64,000 bases of DNA from Penelope pileata. Taxonomy: Eukaryota > Chordata > Aves > Galliformes > Cracidae. Every line of letters begins with the position of its first letter. Within the stretch, counting starts at the first letter, position 1. The stretch covers positions 483,976 to 547,975 of the forward strand of contig WBMW01000009.1 of assembly GCA_013396635.1 (NCBI GenBank), given 5' to 3'. The notes beneath the pieces are model-generated. The model saw only the letters and a list, made by a program, of their open reading frames with translations, was not told the origin of the DNA and did no database searches. Shown piece by piece: positions 1 to 12,999 of this stretch. The position numbers and the translations under genes are program-made.

Positions 1-3000
1 GCACTGCTTGCTCCACAAAGCCACATTGCCACCCCTCTGCTGCGGGCCAGCTGCTAACAAATCAGCGCTTGGGCCTCCGGTGTTTGCTGATGTTCTTAGT
101 GCCAGTCACAGCCGTGTTTGCCCTGATGTCCGTGTCACCCAGCCGTGGCAGTACTCTGTCTTCCTGTGCTTCTGCACAAACATTTCGGTTCAGGCCTGTT
201 CAGTCTTCACTCAGTAATGAATTCATCCAGTTTTAGGGCTTCTGTGACAAACTTCTCCAGCCCAGAGCCAGCCCTGGAGGAGCCCTGACGCAGCCTCTTC
301 TCCAAACCATGGAAATGCAAAGCCAAACCCTTCTTTCCTTGCGGAGGAGCCTCTGCACCATCCCACTCGCATCCTGCACAGTGCTGGCTCCTTGTCCATG
401 TCTCACCCGTCCCACTTGGGCTGGGAACCTCACCAGGAACCTCACGGTACCAGGAGGGATCGTTGCCTTACCCAGTGGCTGCCTTCTCCATCAGCTGCTT
501 TTCAGGAATTTCTGCTCTTCCACAGCACAGCAAATCACACCGTCCACCCAGAGCACCTTTCTTTGGAAGAAAAACATCCTGAAGAGTCCTTGTCTTCTGT
601 TCTTACCCAGACCGTCACCTCTACGAGGCCGCAAGCTGCTGGGTGCAGGATGGTGGCTTCCTCGCAGCACGGCCCTGAGGTCAGGACTCCCAGCTTTGCT
701 GGGTGGGTGCTTGTGACAGAAACATCTCCTGTGTCGATATTTGGGCACACCGTGCCTCTCCCTTCGTTCCCCAGGAGTTGATCTTCTTCTTCAGCCTCTG
801 GACACCATTCTGGGACCATCTTCGTCTTTGCATGTTCTGTACCCAAAGCTAGGCTGGGCAGCTTTGAAGTAGCCTGAAGATGATGCCAGCCCATTCCAGC
901 AGCAGTAACCCCGGAGTTAAAACAGTTCCTCAATCTCTCCTGGCAGTGATTTGAAACAGGGTGTTCCTAGATGGCCTTGTGCTCCTTCAAAGTTCATCTC
1001 GAGGGGCTGAAACTCCGTCATCAGGCTCAGGTGCATCCTGGCAGCCTTGGCACAGTTTGCTCATGGCGTCCCCGGAGCCAGGCACAGGTCTGGGCCCGGG
1101 GAGGGTGCAGCCACCCGGAGCCTGGAATTGCTGTAGTTAAGAGGGGTTGAGCAGAGTGAAGGATGCCACTCCCAGCACACGAGGCAGCAGGTGAGATACA
1201 CCCAGCCCCTGCTCTTTGTGTGTCAGATGATGAGAAAATAGGGAGAGTCTGCAGCAGGAGATGGGCAGGGTTTCCCTCCTGCCAGGTTGAGCTGATAGAG
1301 CCGTTCTTTCTGGATCAGGCTGTCGATGCTCTCTGCCTGTTTCCTACTCCGATCTTTTTATTTTTTCCCACAAACCACTGAGCAGAAGAGCACAAAATGC
1401 AGGCTTTCCACGTGAACATTTTGGGAAGTGGAACTTCCCGTACTGCTTTTTTTCAGTGACCTACGGGCAGAGCACGAGGGAGGGCATCAGGGCTGGCAGA
1501 TCACCTGGTGCTGGGGCCAGGAGAGTTTTGGCACTTAAATTCAGCCATCATCACTGCACACCGAGATCCGTGGGCTGTGTGACCTTCCCCATCTCAGCTA
1601 AGGAAGAGGGGGGAGGCAATATCCTGGTGTTACACAGCAATATCTTCCCTGGACCATGACCTCCAGGACGAGCCTTCTGTTCACCTTCTCCGTGCTGCTT
1701 CCCAGGTCTGGTTTGCTGCCGTATATAGGAGGGAGGGAGGACGTGTCCCTATCTGCACGCGCATTTTTTCACGAGGAATCATCACACAATTATCTTGTCC
1801 AAAATTCTGCTTGTTTCTAGGACAGCCTTCAACGCTGGAAGGATGGAAGGATGGGTCTGGGGGTGCTCAAGGCTTTGTTGCTGTGGTCTCCAGGCATGGT
1901 GGGGAAGCACATGGCTCTCTCCTCCCCAAGCAGATGCAGGGAGCAGAGGATGGAGCTCGTGCAGCATCCTGCCCCAGCTCGTCTTGTGCCACCTGGCTGC
2001 CCTTCATCACGTCCAGGCTTAAAGCACCCCAGTCCCAAACGAAGCATTTCCCCTTGGCAACGTATTTTCTGCGTAACCCAACCCGAACAGGTGAGAAGGT
2101 TCTTGTACAACCTCCCAGGAGAGAGCAATGAATCGGTTGTAAAAGTGGGGGAAAAAAAATGGTCTTCAGTGACTCATGGGCTCTACCAGCTCCTGAGCGA
2201 GATAGCACAGAGCTCATGTGCTGGCTGTAACAGGAGAGAGAAGTCCATTGGGTGGTGGCCTGCTGCCAGCAGCAGCTGGCACCCTGTAAAGAACAACCCC
2301 AGAACTTCTTCATAAAACAGCGCGTTGGCTCACATTCTACCACGAAACTCAAGGAAAGAAACCTTATACCCTGCTGATCTCCGAATCTGGGTAGGAGCTG
2401 GGCTTGGGGCTAGCTGTGATTTTAACAGAAAATCAAAACACAAACAGTGTGTTTGGGCACTGCTGATGTAACCACCTGGATGACAGAGGGCAGGACGCTG
2501 TTGGTGGGGCCACCAGCACGCAGCAATGGGAACGGTGGCACCATGGGTGGGGAGGGCGAGGGGAGCGAGCCCTGAGCTGCATGGGAGTGGCACAGCCGAA
2601 GAGCCTCGAGGCAACAGCTTGCTGCCCTATTCCAGGCTGGGAGATACGCATCGGCGTTTTATTGCCCAAATTAGGCACGCACCAGCTACATCCCACGAGC
2701 AGCAATTGCTCTGCTGAGGCTGGGGCCTGGCGGTCACAGCAGCGCGCGTTTGTGCAGAGAACTGGGGGACGGGATCGGGCACCCTGCTTCTCCCCTCCCT
2801 GCCGTCCTGCGGACACCCCTCGGTGCAAGGGGATGATGCCAGGGCAGGCAGCAGGAATGCAGCAAACAGGATAATTGCAGCAGCGTGAGGCACCACGGGA
2901 CCCGTTCCTGCCCCAGTTACTCCCGTGCAGATCTGCAGGAGCGGCCGGAGGCAGCCCCTCTGCCTCCCCCCAGCAGAACCCCAATGTGGGGAGCGGGGAG

Positions 3001-3700
3001 GTGGCCCCCACCTGCAGGATGGGTCCTGCTGTCCCTGGGAAGCCCAGTTTGTGACGTGCTGGTGTACAGGAGCCTTGGTGGCCTCCCGGATTTGTGTGCA
3101 ACACAAGTCGCAGTGACCATTACTAACAGGGAGGCAATCTGTTGGCCAGCCATCAGACAGGGCTCAGCTGCTGGGGATGGAGAAGACTTTTCTCCCAGTG
3201 CTTTGATACAGCCAAGGGTCGGGGCTCTTCACCTCCAGTTGCAATAATTGGATTTTCGCGGGGAAAGAGTTTGAGTGATTTGTGCTAGCGGTGCTCCCTA
3301 AAATGAAGGGGAACTCCCAATAGCTGGACACCATTCCCGTCCCTGATTTCTTATTGCCAAACATATCTGGAAGAGAAGTAGACCCAAAGCACCAAGCAGG
3401 AACCAGAGGAAAGGCACAGTGGGCACTGGCACAGCTCCCGGAGGAGTGCAGGAAGGGGACGGGGATGCCCTGTGCCAGCCCCCAGCCCGGCATCGTGCCT
3501 GCACCCCCTGCACCTCCCCCTGCAGCCAGGCACCTCGTGTTGGCTTCCCCCACCCCTTGTTCTCGAGGGAAAATCTCAGCAAATCCCTTCTTCCCATCTC
3601 CTGGGGCAGCCCCGCAGAGGCTGTGCCCGCGTAAACGCGATGCCATGCCAGAACTGCTCATGGCTTATTAATTAACTCCCGCCCACCCCTGGGCACACCT
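1..3700. other. 5' flank of GAL3ST2, no gene recognised
   Basis: Moderately GC-rich DNA upstream of GAL3ST2. I read both strands and found only short open frames with no recognisable domain and no chain of exons with matching splice phases. In human the gene upstream of GAL3ST2 is D2HGDH, so a 3' UTR of that neighbour could reach in here, but nothing in the sequence demonstrates it. No repeat family was recognised with confidence. Confidence 0.4.
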
Positions 3701-3724
3701 AGCCACTCCTTGTCCTCACCTATC

Positions 3725-3842
3725 CCGGCCATTTATAGCAGAGACAGGATGCTAGAAATAGAGGCACTCACACCAAGAGCTCTGGGAGACTGTAAGCAAA
3801 AGGCGTCTTGGAGCTGATGTGCAGAGCCCAGCCCGCAGCAGC
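3725..3842 (+). promoter_or_regulatory. GAL3ST2: Candidate TATA promoter and 5' UTR of GAL3ST2
   Basis: A TATA-like TTTATAG lies at about 3732-3738, roughly 105 bases before the ATG at 3843. Transcription would then start near 3760 and give a short 5' UTR in the same exon as the first 26 coding bases. A TATA-type promoter would suit a tissue-restricted Golgi enzyme. The assignment rests only on the motif and its spacing. Confidence 0.4.
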
Positions 3843-6800
3843 ATGAAAACCCTCGGGTGTGCTTCCAGGTAAGGGAGAGGGGGGGAACGGTGCGGGCGCT
3901 GAATTAAAACGTGACCTGTAGGAAGGTCTGATTCAGATGGCTTAGGTAATCCGTGCAAGCGCTTAATCACCTATAGTTAGTGACAGTCTGCTCCAGGGTA
4001 GGGATTAATTTTGCTGTGTGTGTCTTCCCGTATCCCCCCCAGTCTTTTAATTTGAAAGAGCCTCGTTCTGTCGACACGGATCCGTAGAGCTCTGTTATTC
4101 CCAGCGTGATCCAAGCAAACAAGGTGCTCGGCCCACCTTGGCCGTGGGCTGCACTCCCAAGCGCTGTGCTTGTTGGAAGGACGCGTCCTTTGGCTCCATG
4201 TGCTTTGGTGCAGCTCCAAGGTGGGTCCTCCGAGCGCTCCCATGTTGGTTGCATGCCCTGCGTGCTCGGGTGAGGCCCATTCGAGGGATGGATTCATGGG
4301 GAAAGAGCTTGGTGGGGGCTTGGTGGCCACCCCTTGGTAGCGAGGGGTGCTCCATGGCTCTCGGCTGCATGGGGCTCCCCAGGTGCAATGCTGTCACGCT
4401 CAGCAGGATGGAACCCTGCAGCCATGGCTCTGTGTGCCGTGCCCAGTGTGCTCCCGTTGATACAGCGGAGAGTTATGAAATACTTCTGCATGCAGCTTTA
4501 ACTGCTCCGTGCTCCGCAACGCTGCCTGCTCGCGCTGCTCACCGCGGGCGAATACGGCAGAACAGCTCTCAAACAAGTGGGACCTGTCTTGCTTGGAGAG
4601 ATTAGCAGGTATTTTAGTCAATGCTGTTGGCCCAGCGCATTCGGTTTTAGAAATTACTTGGTCAGAGAAGTGCAGTCTCATGACAAAGTGCCACGTTATG
4701 GCATGCTCGGGGCGAGCAGCTGCTCCTTCATCACTTCTGCTTGGGGACGGGCACCCCCAGCTGCAAAGAGCCTGCTCAGCCTGCCTTCCTGCTGTATGTG
4801 GTCATCTTTACGGCCATCTTTATGGCTCATATTACACCTGACTCATTTTCAGGAAGTTTTATTTATGCATGCATTGGTTCAGAAGTGTTGTTGAACCTTG
4901 AGTGCAGCTCATCCTGCTTTCCACGCCGGGGGCAGCACCCGAGCAAACCCAGAGCCCTACGGCACACACTGAGCTCTGCAGAAAGGATGCAGAAGAAGGA
5001 TGCAGCCCGACTGGTGTAGGGAAGACTTGCAGGCAGGCAGGGGACACATCATGGAACACCACCACAGCAGCAGCTTCACCTTAAGTGAAAGGCTGAGGGA
5101 GGTGCATTCAGCAGGTGCAGGGATGCATTCAGCAGATGGAAGCCCGCTGGGCTCTCTGCCTTTCTCCCCCAGTCTCAACTCTACTTGTACAGCAACCAAA
5201 GGAAGGGGTTTCTCACCCCTGGCAACAAAAAGTGAAGCCATACCGATGGAAGAGCTGCCTGTGCCTTGATGTTCTTCATGCAGAAGCTGTGCTTCAGTTT
5301 CCCACCGGAGCTTGGTGCTCCCCGGGCTTTGGGAAGTGCTCTGCAGCTCGAGGGTTCCCCTTGCAGGAAGTAGAACGCTCTCAAGCAGAGCAAAGCTCAG
5401 AGCAGAACTGTGTTTTTGGTGGAGCAAAGCCAGCCCACTTCCTGCTGTGCCACCACCCAGGCGCTGTGCAGTGCTGCGGTATCACAGCCTGCATCCCAGC
5501 TCCGCTGCTTGCGTTCGTTTTATGGCACTGCCGTTGTCAGGCAGCAGGTTCCGATTGCTGTATTTGTATGTGCAGCTCCTAATTTTCTGCTGGACTTTGC
5601 TCCCTCCAGTGTTCCGTTGTCACACCTGCCTGTTGCTGCCCTGGTTAGGGCCACCAGGAGCCTGTGAGATGACAGGGACACGCAGGGTTTGGCCAGCTCG
5701 CTGTCCTGTATGGCACAGTTTGCCCCTTCTTCATGGGTTTCCTGCAAACCCACAGCTGCTTTTTTGATCTCAGAGCTGTACATGGAGCTGAATTACACTA
5801 AATTAACAACAGCTCTGACACAGGCAGAGGGTTTCAGGCAAAACACACAACAAGGGACGCATTTGGAGAGATTTTGGAGAAACTGTCCTCATTTCTGCCT
5901 TTCCAATGTCCGCCTTTCTTTCTGACACGACAATGGTCGTATGGCATTGGGGTGTCCCCGGTGCTGTTTCCTGTGACGGAGAGCATTTCCAGGAAAAGGC
6001 GAGTATTCGGGATTGCCTTCTGCCCACCCATACGTGTGCCCATGGGAGATGAGCTGGGGCAGTGCCAGCCTCCAGTTGGCTGCAGAGAGTGGGAACCACC
6101 ATGACCGTGATGGCCCCATCCTGCAAACAGAACTATATCATCCCAAAACCTAAAGCCCAAGCCAGATCCACTGCATTTTGGAAACCGTGTCTGAAAATGT
6201 TGGATTCTCAATGAGCTAAGAAAGTGTTTAAGATCAGAGAAGCCAGGTTTGGTGGACGTCAAACCTTCCAAAGAGCCTACCCATGTCCTGGTTAGAATGA
6301 ACTGGTGATGATACCTGGTGGTTGCCTAATTAGCACTAATTAGACTCACCTTCATTCTCCAGGCAAAGCACTGGTGGATGTTGTGCCTCATCTGCCTCAG
6401 AGCCCGGGGAATGTAAAGTTTGGCCAAGGGGAGAAAATATGATGACAGCACGAGGGAGATGTGGGTGAGGCCAAGCATGAGAGCCTGAGGCCGAGGGGAA
6501 GAGTCACCTGTTTTGAAAAGCAGAGAGCAATTAGCCTGATAGAGGCACTGCTCTGTCACTGGTTCGTTTTCCATGTTGAAAAATCCCAGTCATCTTGAAA
6601 GAAAAACCAGTTGTAGTTTTTCTTCTTGATCCCCACCTTCAGGAGTGATGTCATTAGAAGGCGCACTCGGATTTCTCACCCAGGAAATCCCCACAACTCC
6701 TGCGAGGGACTCGTTTCCTAGCTGGAAATGCTTCTTGATGCTTGAGAAGAAACTCTAAGCAGACAAACTCCAGGGCCTCAGAAAGCCAAAAAAGCACTTT

Positions 6801-8756
6801 GTGTGAGCCAAAATTAGGGAGTGAGAGTAAAATAACAATTTGGCATCGTCCTGCCTCAAATCGCAGAGCCACTGGCACAGCTGGTGGCTGGCACCACAAG
6901 GAAACTCTGGTCCCAGTGGCAGCAGCCATGAGGGCAGCCCGCAGAGTTTAGTGCTTTGCATTTGGGGCGGGATCATTTTCTGCTAGATAAAGTTCTCTGA
7001 AATTCTGCTGTCTTTCCAGGCATATCAAAAGCCTCCTCTTTATCAACCTGTTCCTGGGACTCGTCTTCCTGATGGGATTCTTCCACGCGAATAACAGGAA
7101 TCCCCTGTAAGTGTAGCAGGAGCAAGAGCAGCCAGTTGCTTGACTTGAGTTAGCTCTCTTGATTTAGGCTAACGCTGGAAGGGCAGCAGCCCAGAATTGG
7201 GTCCTAGATCCGCACTTGGGCATGCAAGTGATCAAATGAGCCAAACTGCAAAGAAAAGGGGGATGGAGCTGAAGCCTTTGGGCCCTGCCTGGCAAGCGAG
7301 GAGCTGGAGAAGCAGAGAACTGTCCAACAGCCATGCCTAAGGGACGGGGCTTCTTCAGGCCGGTGCCTTGCTCCAGCTGCTGGTGCAGGACCAGGAGAAG
7401 CTGCTTGTGTTTGGCTCCTGAAGCTTTGCTGCTGTGACAGTCAAAGAGCTAACCAAGCCGAGCTTTGCCAGGCCTGAGAGATGGGGACGGCTCTGGAGGA
7501 GCTGTTTTCCCTATGTGTTGCCTTCCTGCAGATCCTGGAAGAGCGACACAGAGCAGCTGGCGTCCCCCACGCCCTGCCACGCCAAGACCAACATCATGTT
7601 CCTCAAGACCCACAAGACGGCCAGCAGCACCATCCTCAACATCCTGTTCCGGTTCACCGAGAAGTACAGCCTCACCATCGCCCTCCCAGCTGGCCAGCTC
7701 TTCCACCTGGGCTACCCGGAGAGGTTCGTCACCAATTTTGTGGAGAATTTTCAAACCCACAGGCAAAACTACAACATCATGTGCAACCACTTGCGGTTTA
7801 ACCCCTCTGAGGTAAGAGCCGCGGCACCTGTGGGGAAACCTGGTTGGACAAGCAGGGACGCTGGCCTAACAGCCCCTCTTCTTCTCCCTCACACACAGGT
7901 GCACAAGGTGATGGCAAAGAACACCTTCTACTTCTCCATCCTGAGGAACCCCATTGCTCTGCTGGAGTCCTCCTACGTCTACTACAAGAACGTGGCCCCT
8001 GCCTTCAGTAGGTCCAAGGATGTGAATGAGTACCTGGCGTCACCCCTGAAATATTACCGTAAGGAGGATTACTGGAAAAACATCTACGCCAAGAACAACA
8101 TGTGGTTTGACTTTGGCTACGATAACAACGCAGAGGACAACGAAAATTACATCCAGGCCATCTTGGAGGAGACCGAAGAAAATTTCGACCTGATCTTGAT
8201 AGCAGACTACTTCGATGAGTCCATGATCCTCCTGAAGCACACTTTGTGCTGGGATTTAGATGATGTGATTTACTTCAAGCTCAACTCCAGAAGCAACGAG
8301 ACTGTCCAGGCCCTGACTCCAGAAAGCAAGGAGAGGATAAAAACGTGGTGCTCGCTGGACTGGAAGCTCTACCTGCACTTCAACCAGAGCTTCTGGAGGA
8401 GGATTGAGGAGACCATAGGGCTTGAGGAGCTGGAGAAGGAGGTCAATGACCTGCGAGTGAGGCAGAAGGACCTCATGGAGACCTGCCTCCTGGACCAGGA
8501 GGCCGTGGTGAGGACTCACATCAAGGACAAGGTGCTCTTGCCTTTTCAGTCAGGGTCTGCAGATATCCTTGGTTACAACCTCAGGCCAGATTTAGACAAC
8601 GAGACTCTGAGAAACTGCCAGAAAATGGTTATACCAGAGCTCCAGTACACGTCCTACCTCTACGCCCACCAGCACCCAGACAAGAAGAGGAAGGCCATGG
8701 CCTTTCCCACGCTGTGGAGCAGCCCCCAGAAGGCGCAGATCCCAAAACGCGGCTAG
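3843..8756 (+). CDS. GAL3ST2: Galactose-3-O-sulfotransferase 2
   Basis: Type II Golgi enzyme that transfers sulfate from PAPS to the 3-OH of terminal galactose on glycans. Coding exons are 3843-3868, 7020-7106, 7532-7811 and 7899-8756 with the stop. Phases match at all joins and give 416 residues, against about 398 in human. The small first exon gives MKTLGCAS. The second encodes the signal-anchor (about residues 14-30), and the third the 5'-phosphosulfate loop LKTHKTASST (62-71). The fourth opens with the 3'-phosphate region FYFSILRNP (141-149) and carries the conserved AKNNMWFDFGYD and ADILGYNLRPDLDN stretches. NET and NQS glycosylation sequons are present. Members GAL3ST1-4 share these motifs; GAL3ST2 is chosen by overall similarity and by its neighbour NEU4, as in human 2q37.3. 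The 87-nt last intron is open in frame. Confidence 0.93.
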
Positions 8757-10820
8757 AGCGTCCCATTGCTGCCGCCCTTTGCATCGCCCGGGTTTGGCGA
8801 TGAGACTCTTGCACACGATGGGGAGGCTGGGGGCTGGGGGTCATTGCAGGGCTACCTCCGCACTCTGGCTTTCGTTCTGTGAAAAAAAAATCTTTTATTT
8901 CTTTACATTTACTGCCTCTTTCCTTAGGCGGGTGCCACCTCTTGTGAGTGCACCTTGTTGGGCACTGAGGTTGCAGCCACCCCGTGCTTGCCGTCCACCT
9001 TCCAGACCTGCTGAGATTGCGGTGGGTCCCAAAACACCTCCGGGCAAGGACTCAGCCATGGCTGGGAAATGCTCGAGTCTGTGACGCTGCTGTCACATGC
9101 AGGGGACAGCCCAGTGCTCCTGGGTGCTGGTAGGCTCTCAGACTTTCTTTCCACTTAAACATTAATCACGAGCTTAATCATTTTGTTTGCGTTTGACCTT
9201 TTTTAATAGAGGTCATTACTCCCAGCCTGGCTAAAGCTTACCAGAGCAAGTCCTGGTTTTCCGCTTTCAGGAGCCAAAAAGAGGGGGAATAAGGGCAGGA
9301 GCGTACCAAGGGAACGCAGCACATGAAGGAGCAGGTGCACAGGAGAGAAATGAGGTCTCCAGGCCAGCAGCATTGGTGCTTTAGCATCAGCAGAGGCTGT
9401 GCCACGTTCTGGTGCTCCCATGGCCAAACTCTCCAACACCAATTAGGAGAGGGATCTGGGGAGGCACGGCCACTGCTGGCTTTGGGCATCCCCTCGTGAT
9501 GGAGGGAGCGGATCAAACTGTCCTGGGACTTGTGCACGCAGCCAGCCCATGGGGAGCACGGCCACGCCGAACCCTCCTGAGGAGTGACGGCTTTGGCGTC
9601 ATCGCCATTAATGATTGCTGTTGTGCCGTGTTGGCCTTGGCACAGGTTTCTGGAGCCCGTTGCCAGTTTCTACCATGCCTGCCTCCACCTATGGTGCAGG
9701 ATTTCAATGTTTAACCAAGGTCCTCTCCCTCCATGCAGGTCAGAGGTAAGGGATGTGCATGGGGAAGGTTTTAGGACGGCAGCAGCACAATGTGCAATTT
9801 ATTCTGTGCTGTCTCACACAGGTAGGCAAGGCATCGAGCTGCCAGGTGCTGGGGGGCCACGATGGCCTCAAGGCCAGTTTAGTGTCTGGAGCAGCTCCTC
9901 AGGGCACAGCAGGCAGCAGAGGGGATGTCATCGTGCAGCTGTGGCCAGAGGAACGTTCCTGGGTGGTGGGGAAACCCAGTGGCCCCAAAGCCAGTGGCAG
10001 AAAGATGTTCCCTGCAGTGTCGATCCCATGGCTACAGCCCTGCTGCAACGTGAGGTTTGGAGCAAGACCCTGGCAGCGTTAATCCTGAGCAGTGCAGCCT
10101 CTGCCTTACACCCCTGCAATGTAGGGCAGGAATAACGCAGCGCTTAATGGCACCACCACGGTTTCCTGCTCCAGCCACCCCAGAAGCATTCATCAGACTG
10201 AAGCAGATCTGCAGCTGGACAGTGCGGAGGAGCCAGCAGACACCCAGGGGCCCCCATGCCGCTCCCCAGGTGGCAGGAGGGAAACTGAGGCAGGCGGCAC
10301 CTCCTCCCTTGGCATCCCCTCCCCATGGCCCCGAGCGCGGCAGACACACAGAGGGGCCCCGCCTGATAATGGTGCTTTTGTGCTGCTGCTGACTCAGGGC
10401 TTCTGGCCGGCCGCGGGAGCCCCGTGACCCATCGGTGGGGGACACTGCGAGGGGGACACAGCCAGCAGCAGGGGACGGGGCTCTGTGGGCAGAGCGGGAC
10501 TGGGTGAGTGCCTGCACTTTCTCCACGGGGCATTGGGGACAGCTCATGGGCAGAATGCAGGGGAATGCTGACAGCATGGGGCAGGCTGCAGCCCCCAGCC
10601 CTGTGGGAATGCAGCGGAGGAACAGGAGATGCTGACGGATCCCAGGGGTGCTCATGGGGACAGCTCACCCCGTGGCACTGGGGACAGCACTGGGTTTGCC
10701 AGAACTCCTCCAACAAGCAGCACAGAGAGCAGCTTTTCCTTTTCTTTCAGCAGCACCGTCTCCCCCATCCCCTCTCCCCAGACCCCACCTCGGTGTGGGC
10801 CGCACCTTTCTCTCCCGCAG
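8757..10820. other. Spacer between GAL3ST2 and NEU4
   Basis: Holds the 3' UTR of GAL3ST2, for which I see no clear AATAAA, and the 5' flank of NEU4. A good acceptor (pyrimidines, then CCCGCAG ending at 10820) sits six bases before the NEU4 ATG, so at least one non-coding NEU4 exon must lie somewhere in this spacer. I could not place it. No coding exon was recognised on either strand. Confidence 0.45.
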
Positions 10821-10825
10821 GCACC

Positions 10826-12424
10826 ATGGGCTCCCAGCACTTCCCAGCCCGGACCGTGCTCTTCGAGAAGGAGTCCACCGGTGTCACGTACCGTGTGCCG
10901 GCCCTGCTCTACCTGCCCTGCGTGGCCAAGCTGCTGGCTTTCGCCGAGGAGCGGCTGAGCGCCGACGATGCCCACGCCAACGTGCTGGTGCTGCGCCGTG
11001 GCACTGTCTATGGCAGCTACGTGGAGGTGGGACGGGGCCATGGGGAGGGAGCCACGGCCCTGCGGGGGGAGAGGGGCTCACCGCTCGCTCCCCGGGCAGT
11101 GGGAAGACATGCGGGTGCTGGAGACGGCAGCACTGCAGCATCACCGGTCCATGAACCCCTGCCCGCTCTACGACGAGTTCACGGGCACGCTCTTCCTCTT
11201 CTTCATCACGGTGCTGGGCAGGACGCCCGAAGCCTTCCAGATCGTCACCGGACAGAATGTCACCCGCCTCTGCTGTGTCACCAGCGTTGACCAGGGCCTG
11301 AGCTGGAGCAAGGCCACGGACCTGACCCAGCAGGTCATCGGCATGGCCATCAAAGGTAGCAAGTGCGGGGCGGCCGGCGGTGGCCTGGGGCTGTGGCCTG
11401 GTGCCATGGGGCTGGGGTCCAGTGAACATCCAAGGGGTGAGGGGGGAGAGGACGGGGGAGAGAGCAGCCGTGTGGCTCACAATGGAAGGGGCCACTGGTC
11501 ACACTCGTCCCCCTGTCCCCAGAGTGGGCCACCTTCGCGCTAGGCCCCGGGCATGGGATCCAGCTGCGCTCGGGCCGGCTGCTGGTGCCCGCCTACAGCT
11601 ACCACATTGACTGCAAGGAGTGCTTCGGGCAGCTCTGCAAGACCACCCCGCACTCCTTCGCCTTCTACAGCGATGATCACGGCCGGGCCTGGCGCTTCGG
11701 GGAGTTCATCCCCAACCTGCAGACGGGCGAGTGCCAGCTGGTCTCGGTGGACGAGGAGGATGGCTCCAACGTCCTGTACTGCAACGCCCGCAGCCCCCTG
11801 GGCTTCCGCGTGCAGGCGCTGAGCACCGACGACGGGGCCGTCTTCCACAGGGGACAGCTGGTCCCGCGGCTGGTTGAGCCCCCCCATGGCTGCCATGGCA
11901 GTGTCATTGGCTTCCCCGCGCCTTTCGTGTACAGCCCACAGCCCCGTTCGTCTCCACAGGCGCTCCCCAACATGGCCGCCAGCAGTAAGCTGTGCCGTCC
12001 TTCACCAGGGCCTCACAGCTGGGCCTCGCTCCAAGAGGACCCCAAAGCCACCTCTGGGCCTTTCTTCCAAGCGCCAACGTGGGTGCTCTACTCCCACCCC
12101 ACCAGCTCCATGTCACGGGTCAACATGGGGGTTCACCTCAGCACCTTCCCCAGGGACGCGGACAGCTGGACCGAGCCCTGGGTCATCTATGAGGGCCCGA
12201 GTGCTTACTCAGACCTGGCCTACATGGAGCTGCCCCACAGCCAATTCCCTGTCTCTGGTGGCCCGGCCATTGCTTTCGCCTGCCTGTACGAGAACGGGAA
12301 GCGCTCGCCCTACGAGCAGATCTCCTTCAGCATGTTCACACTGCACGACGTGCTCCAGAACATCCCCCTGACGGCCGCCGTGCCACGCAGGAAGCGGAGG
12401 TGGAGGAGCTGCTGCGTCTCCTAA
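10826..12424 (+). CDS. NEU4: Sialidase-4 (neuraminidase 4)
   Basis: Exo-alpha-sialidase that removes terminal sialic acid from glycoproteins and gangliosides; the mammalian enzyme sits on internal membranes. Coding exons are 10826-11026, 11100-11355 and 11523-12424; phases 0 and 1 match, giving 452 residues. Visible family marks are YRVP at 22-25 (triad arginine R23; the canonical form is YRIP), the acidic D47-D48 pair, E111 in RTPEAFQ, and Asp boxes SVDQGLSW (129-136) and YSDDHGRAW. NARSPLGFRVQALSTDDG and the tyrosine region GPSAYSDLAY follow. Similarity runs along the whole human NEU4, but the proline-rich insert before the last third is much shorter here. The tail is PRRKRRWRSCCVS. NEU4 rather than NEU2 or NEU3 is supported by sequence and by the adjacent GAL3ST2. 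Confidence 0.94.
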
Positions 12425-12779
12425 AGTCACTCACAGTGTCACCAGGCACGGGCCGGCCAGGGGCAGATGGGGACGGCCACCACCTGTGGCCAGGCTGGGG
12501 CTGGAGGCACCCAGAGACAGCTCAGCACAAGCCCCATGGCACAGCAAGCTGTGCTGATGTACACCAGGTCAGGGTCTGGGAGCTTCTGTGGTCCCCTGGG
12601 CCAGACCATGCTGAGGGCTGCTGTCCCAAAACAGGGTTTTATCTCATTTTTATTGCTATTTTTTAATTAGACAGGTGATTGGGCTTGGAGGCTCATGCTG
12701 ATATTACTGTGTCATCCCCATTCTCAGCTGTTATTCCTTGCAGCCTTGCACCTCCCTTCCTCCACCCAGAATCCTTCCC

Positions 12780-12785
12780 AATAAA
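12780..12785 (+). terminator. NEU4: Candidate NEU4 polyadenylation signal
   Basis: Canonical AATAAA about 355 bases after the NEU4 stop codon, the first such hexamer downstream on this strand. The assignment is by position only. Confidence 0.45.
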
Positions 12786-12999
12786 TGACCGGTCCCTAAT
12801 GCTGCTCTCCCTGCTGCTTCCAGCCCCACACCCCCACGGCGTGCTGGAGACAGTGCCTCACCAGCCCCCAGGAACCCTGCCAGCGAGCAGGCTTCACACC
12901 CAGACCCATGGCACCAACAGAAAAACTTCAACTCACTTGAGGGAAGCAGCTCATTGCCTTGCTGAGCCCTCAGCCAGAGATTTGTGAAATCAACAACCG

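Noticed and set aside
10508..11290. 260-codon open frame on the plus strand overlapping the NEU4 start
   Set aside because: It is the NEU4 frame extended upstream through the splice acceptor at 10820 and downstream through intron 1 out of phase. The real exon is bounded by CCCGCAG and GAG/GTGGGA.
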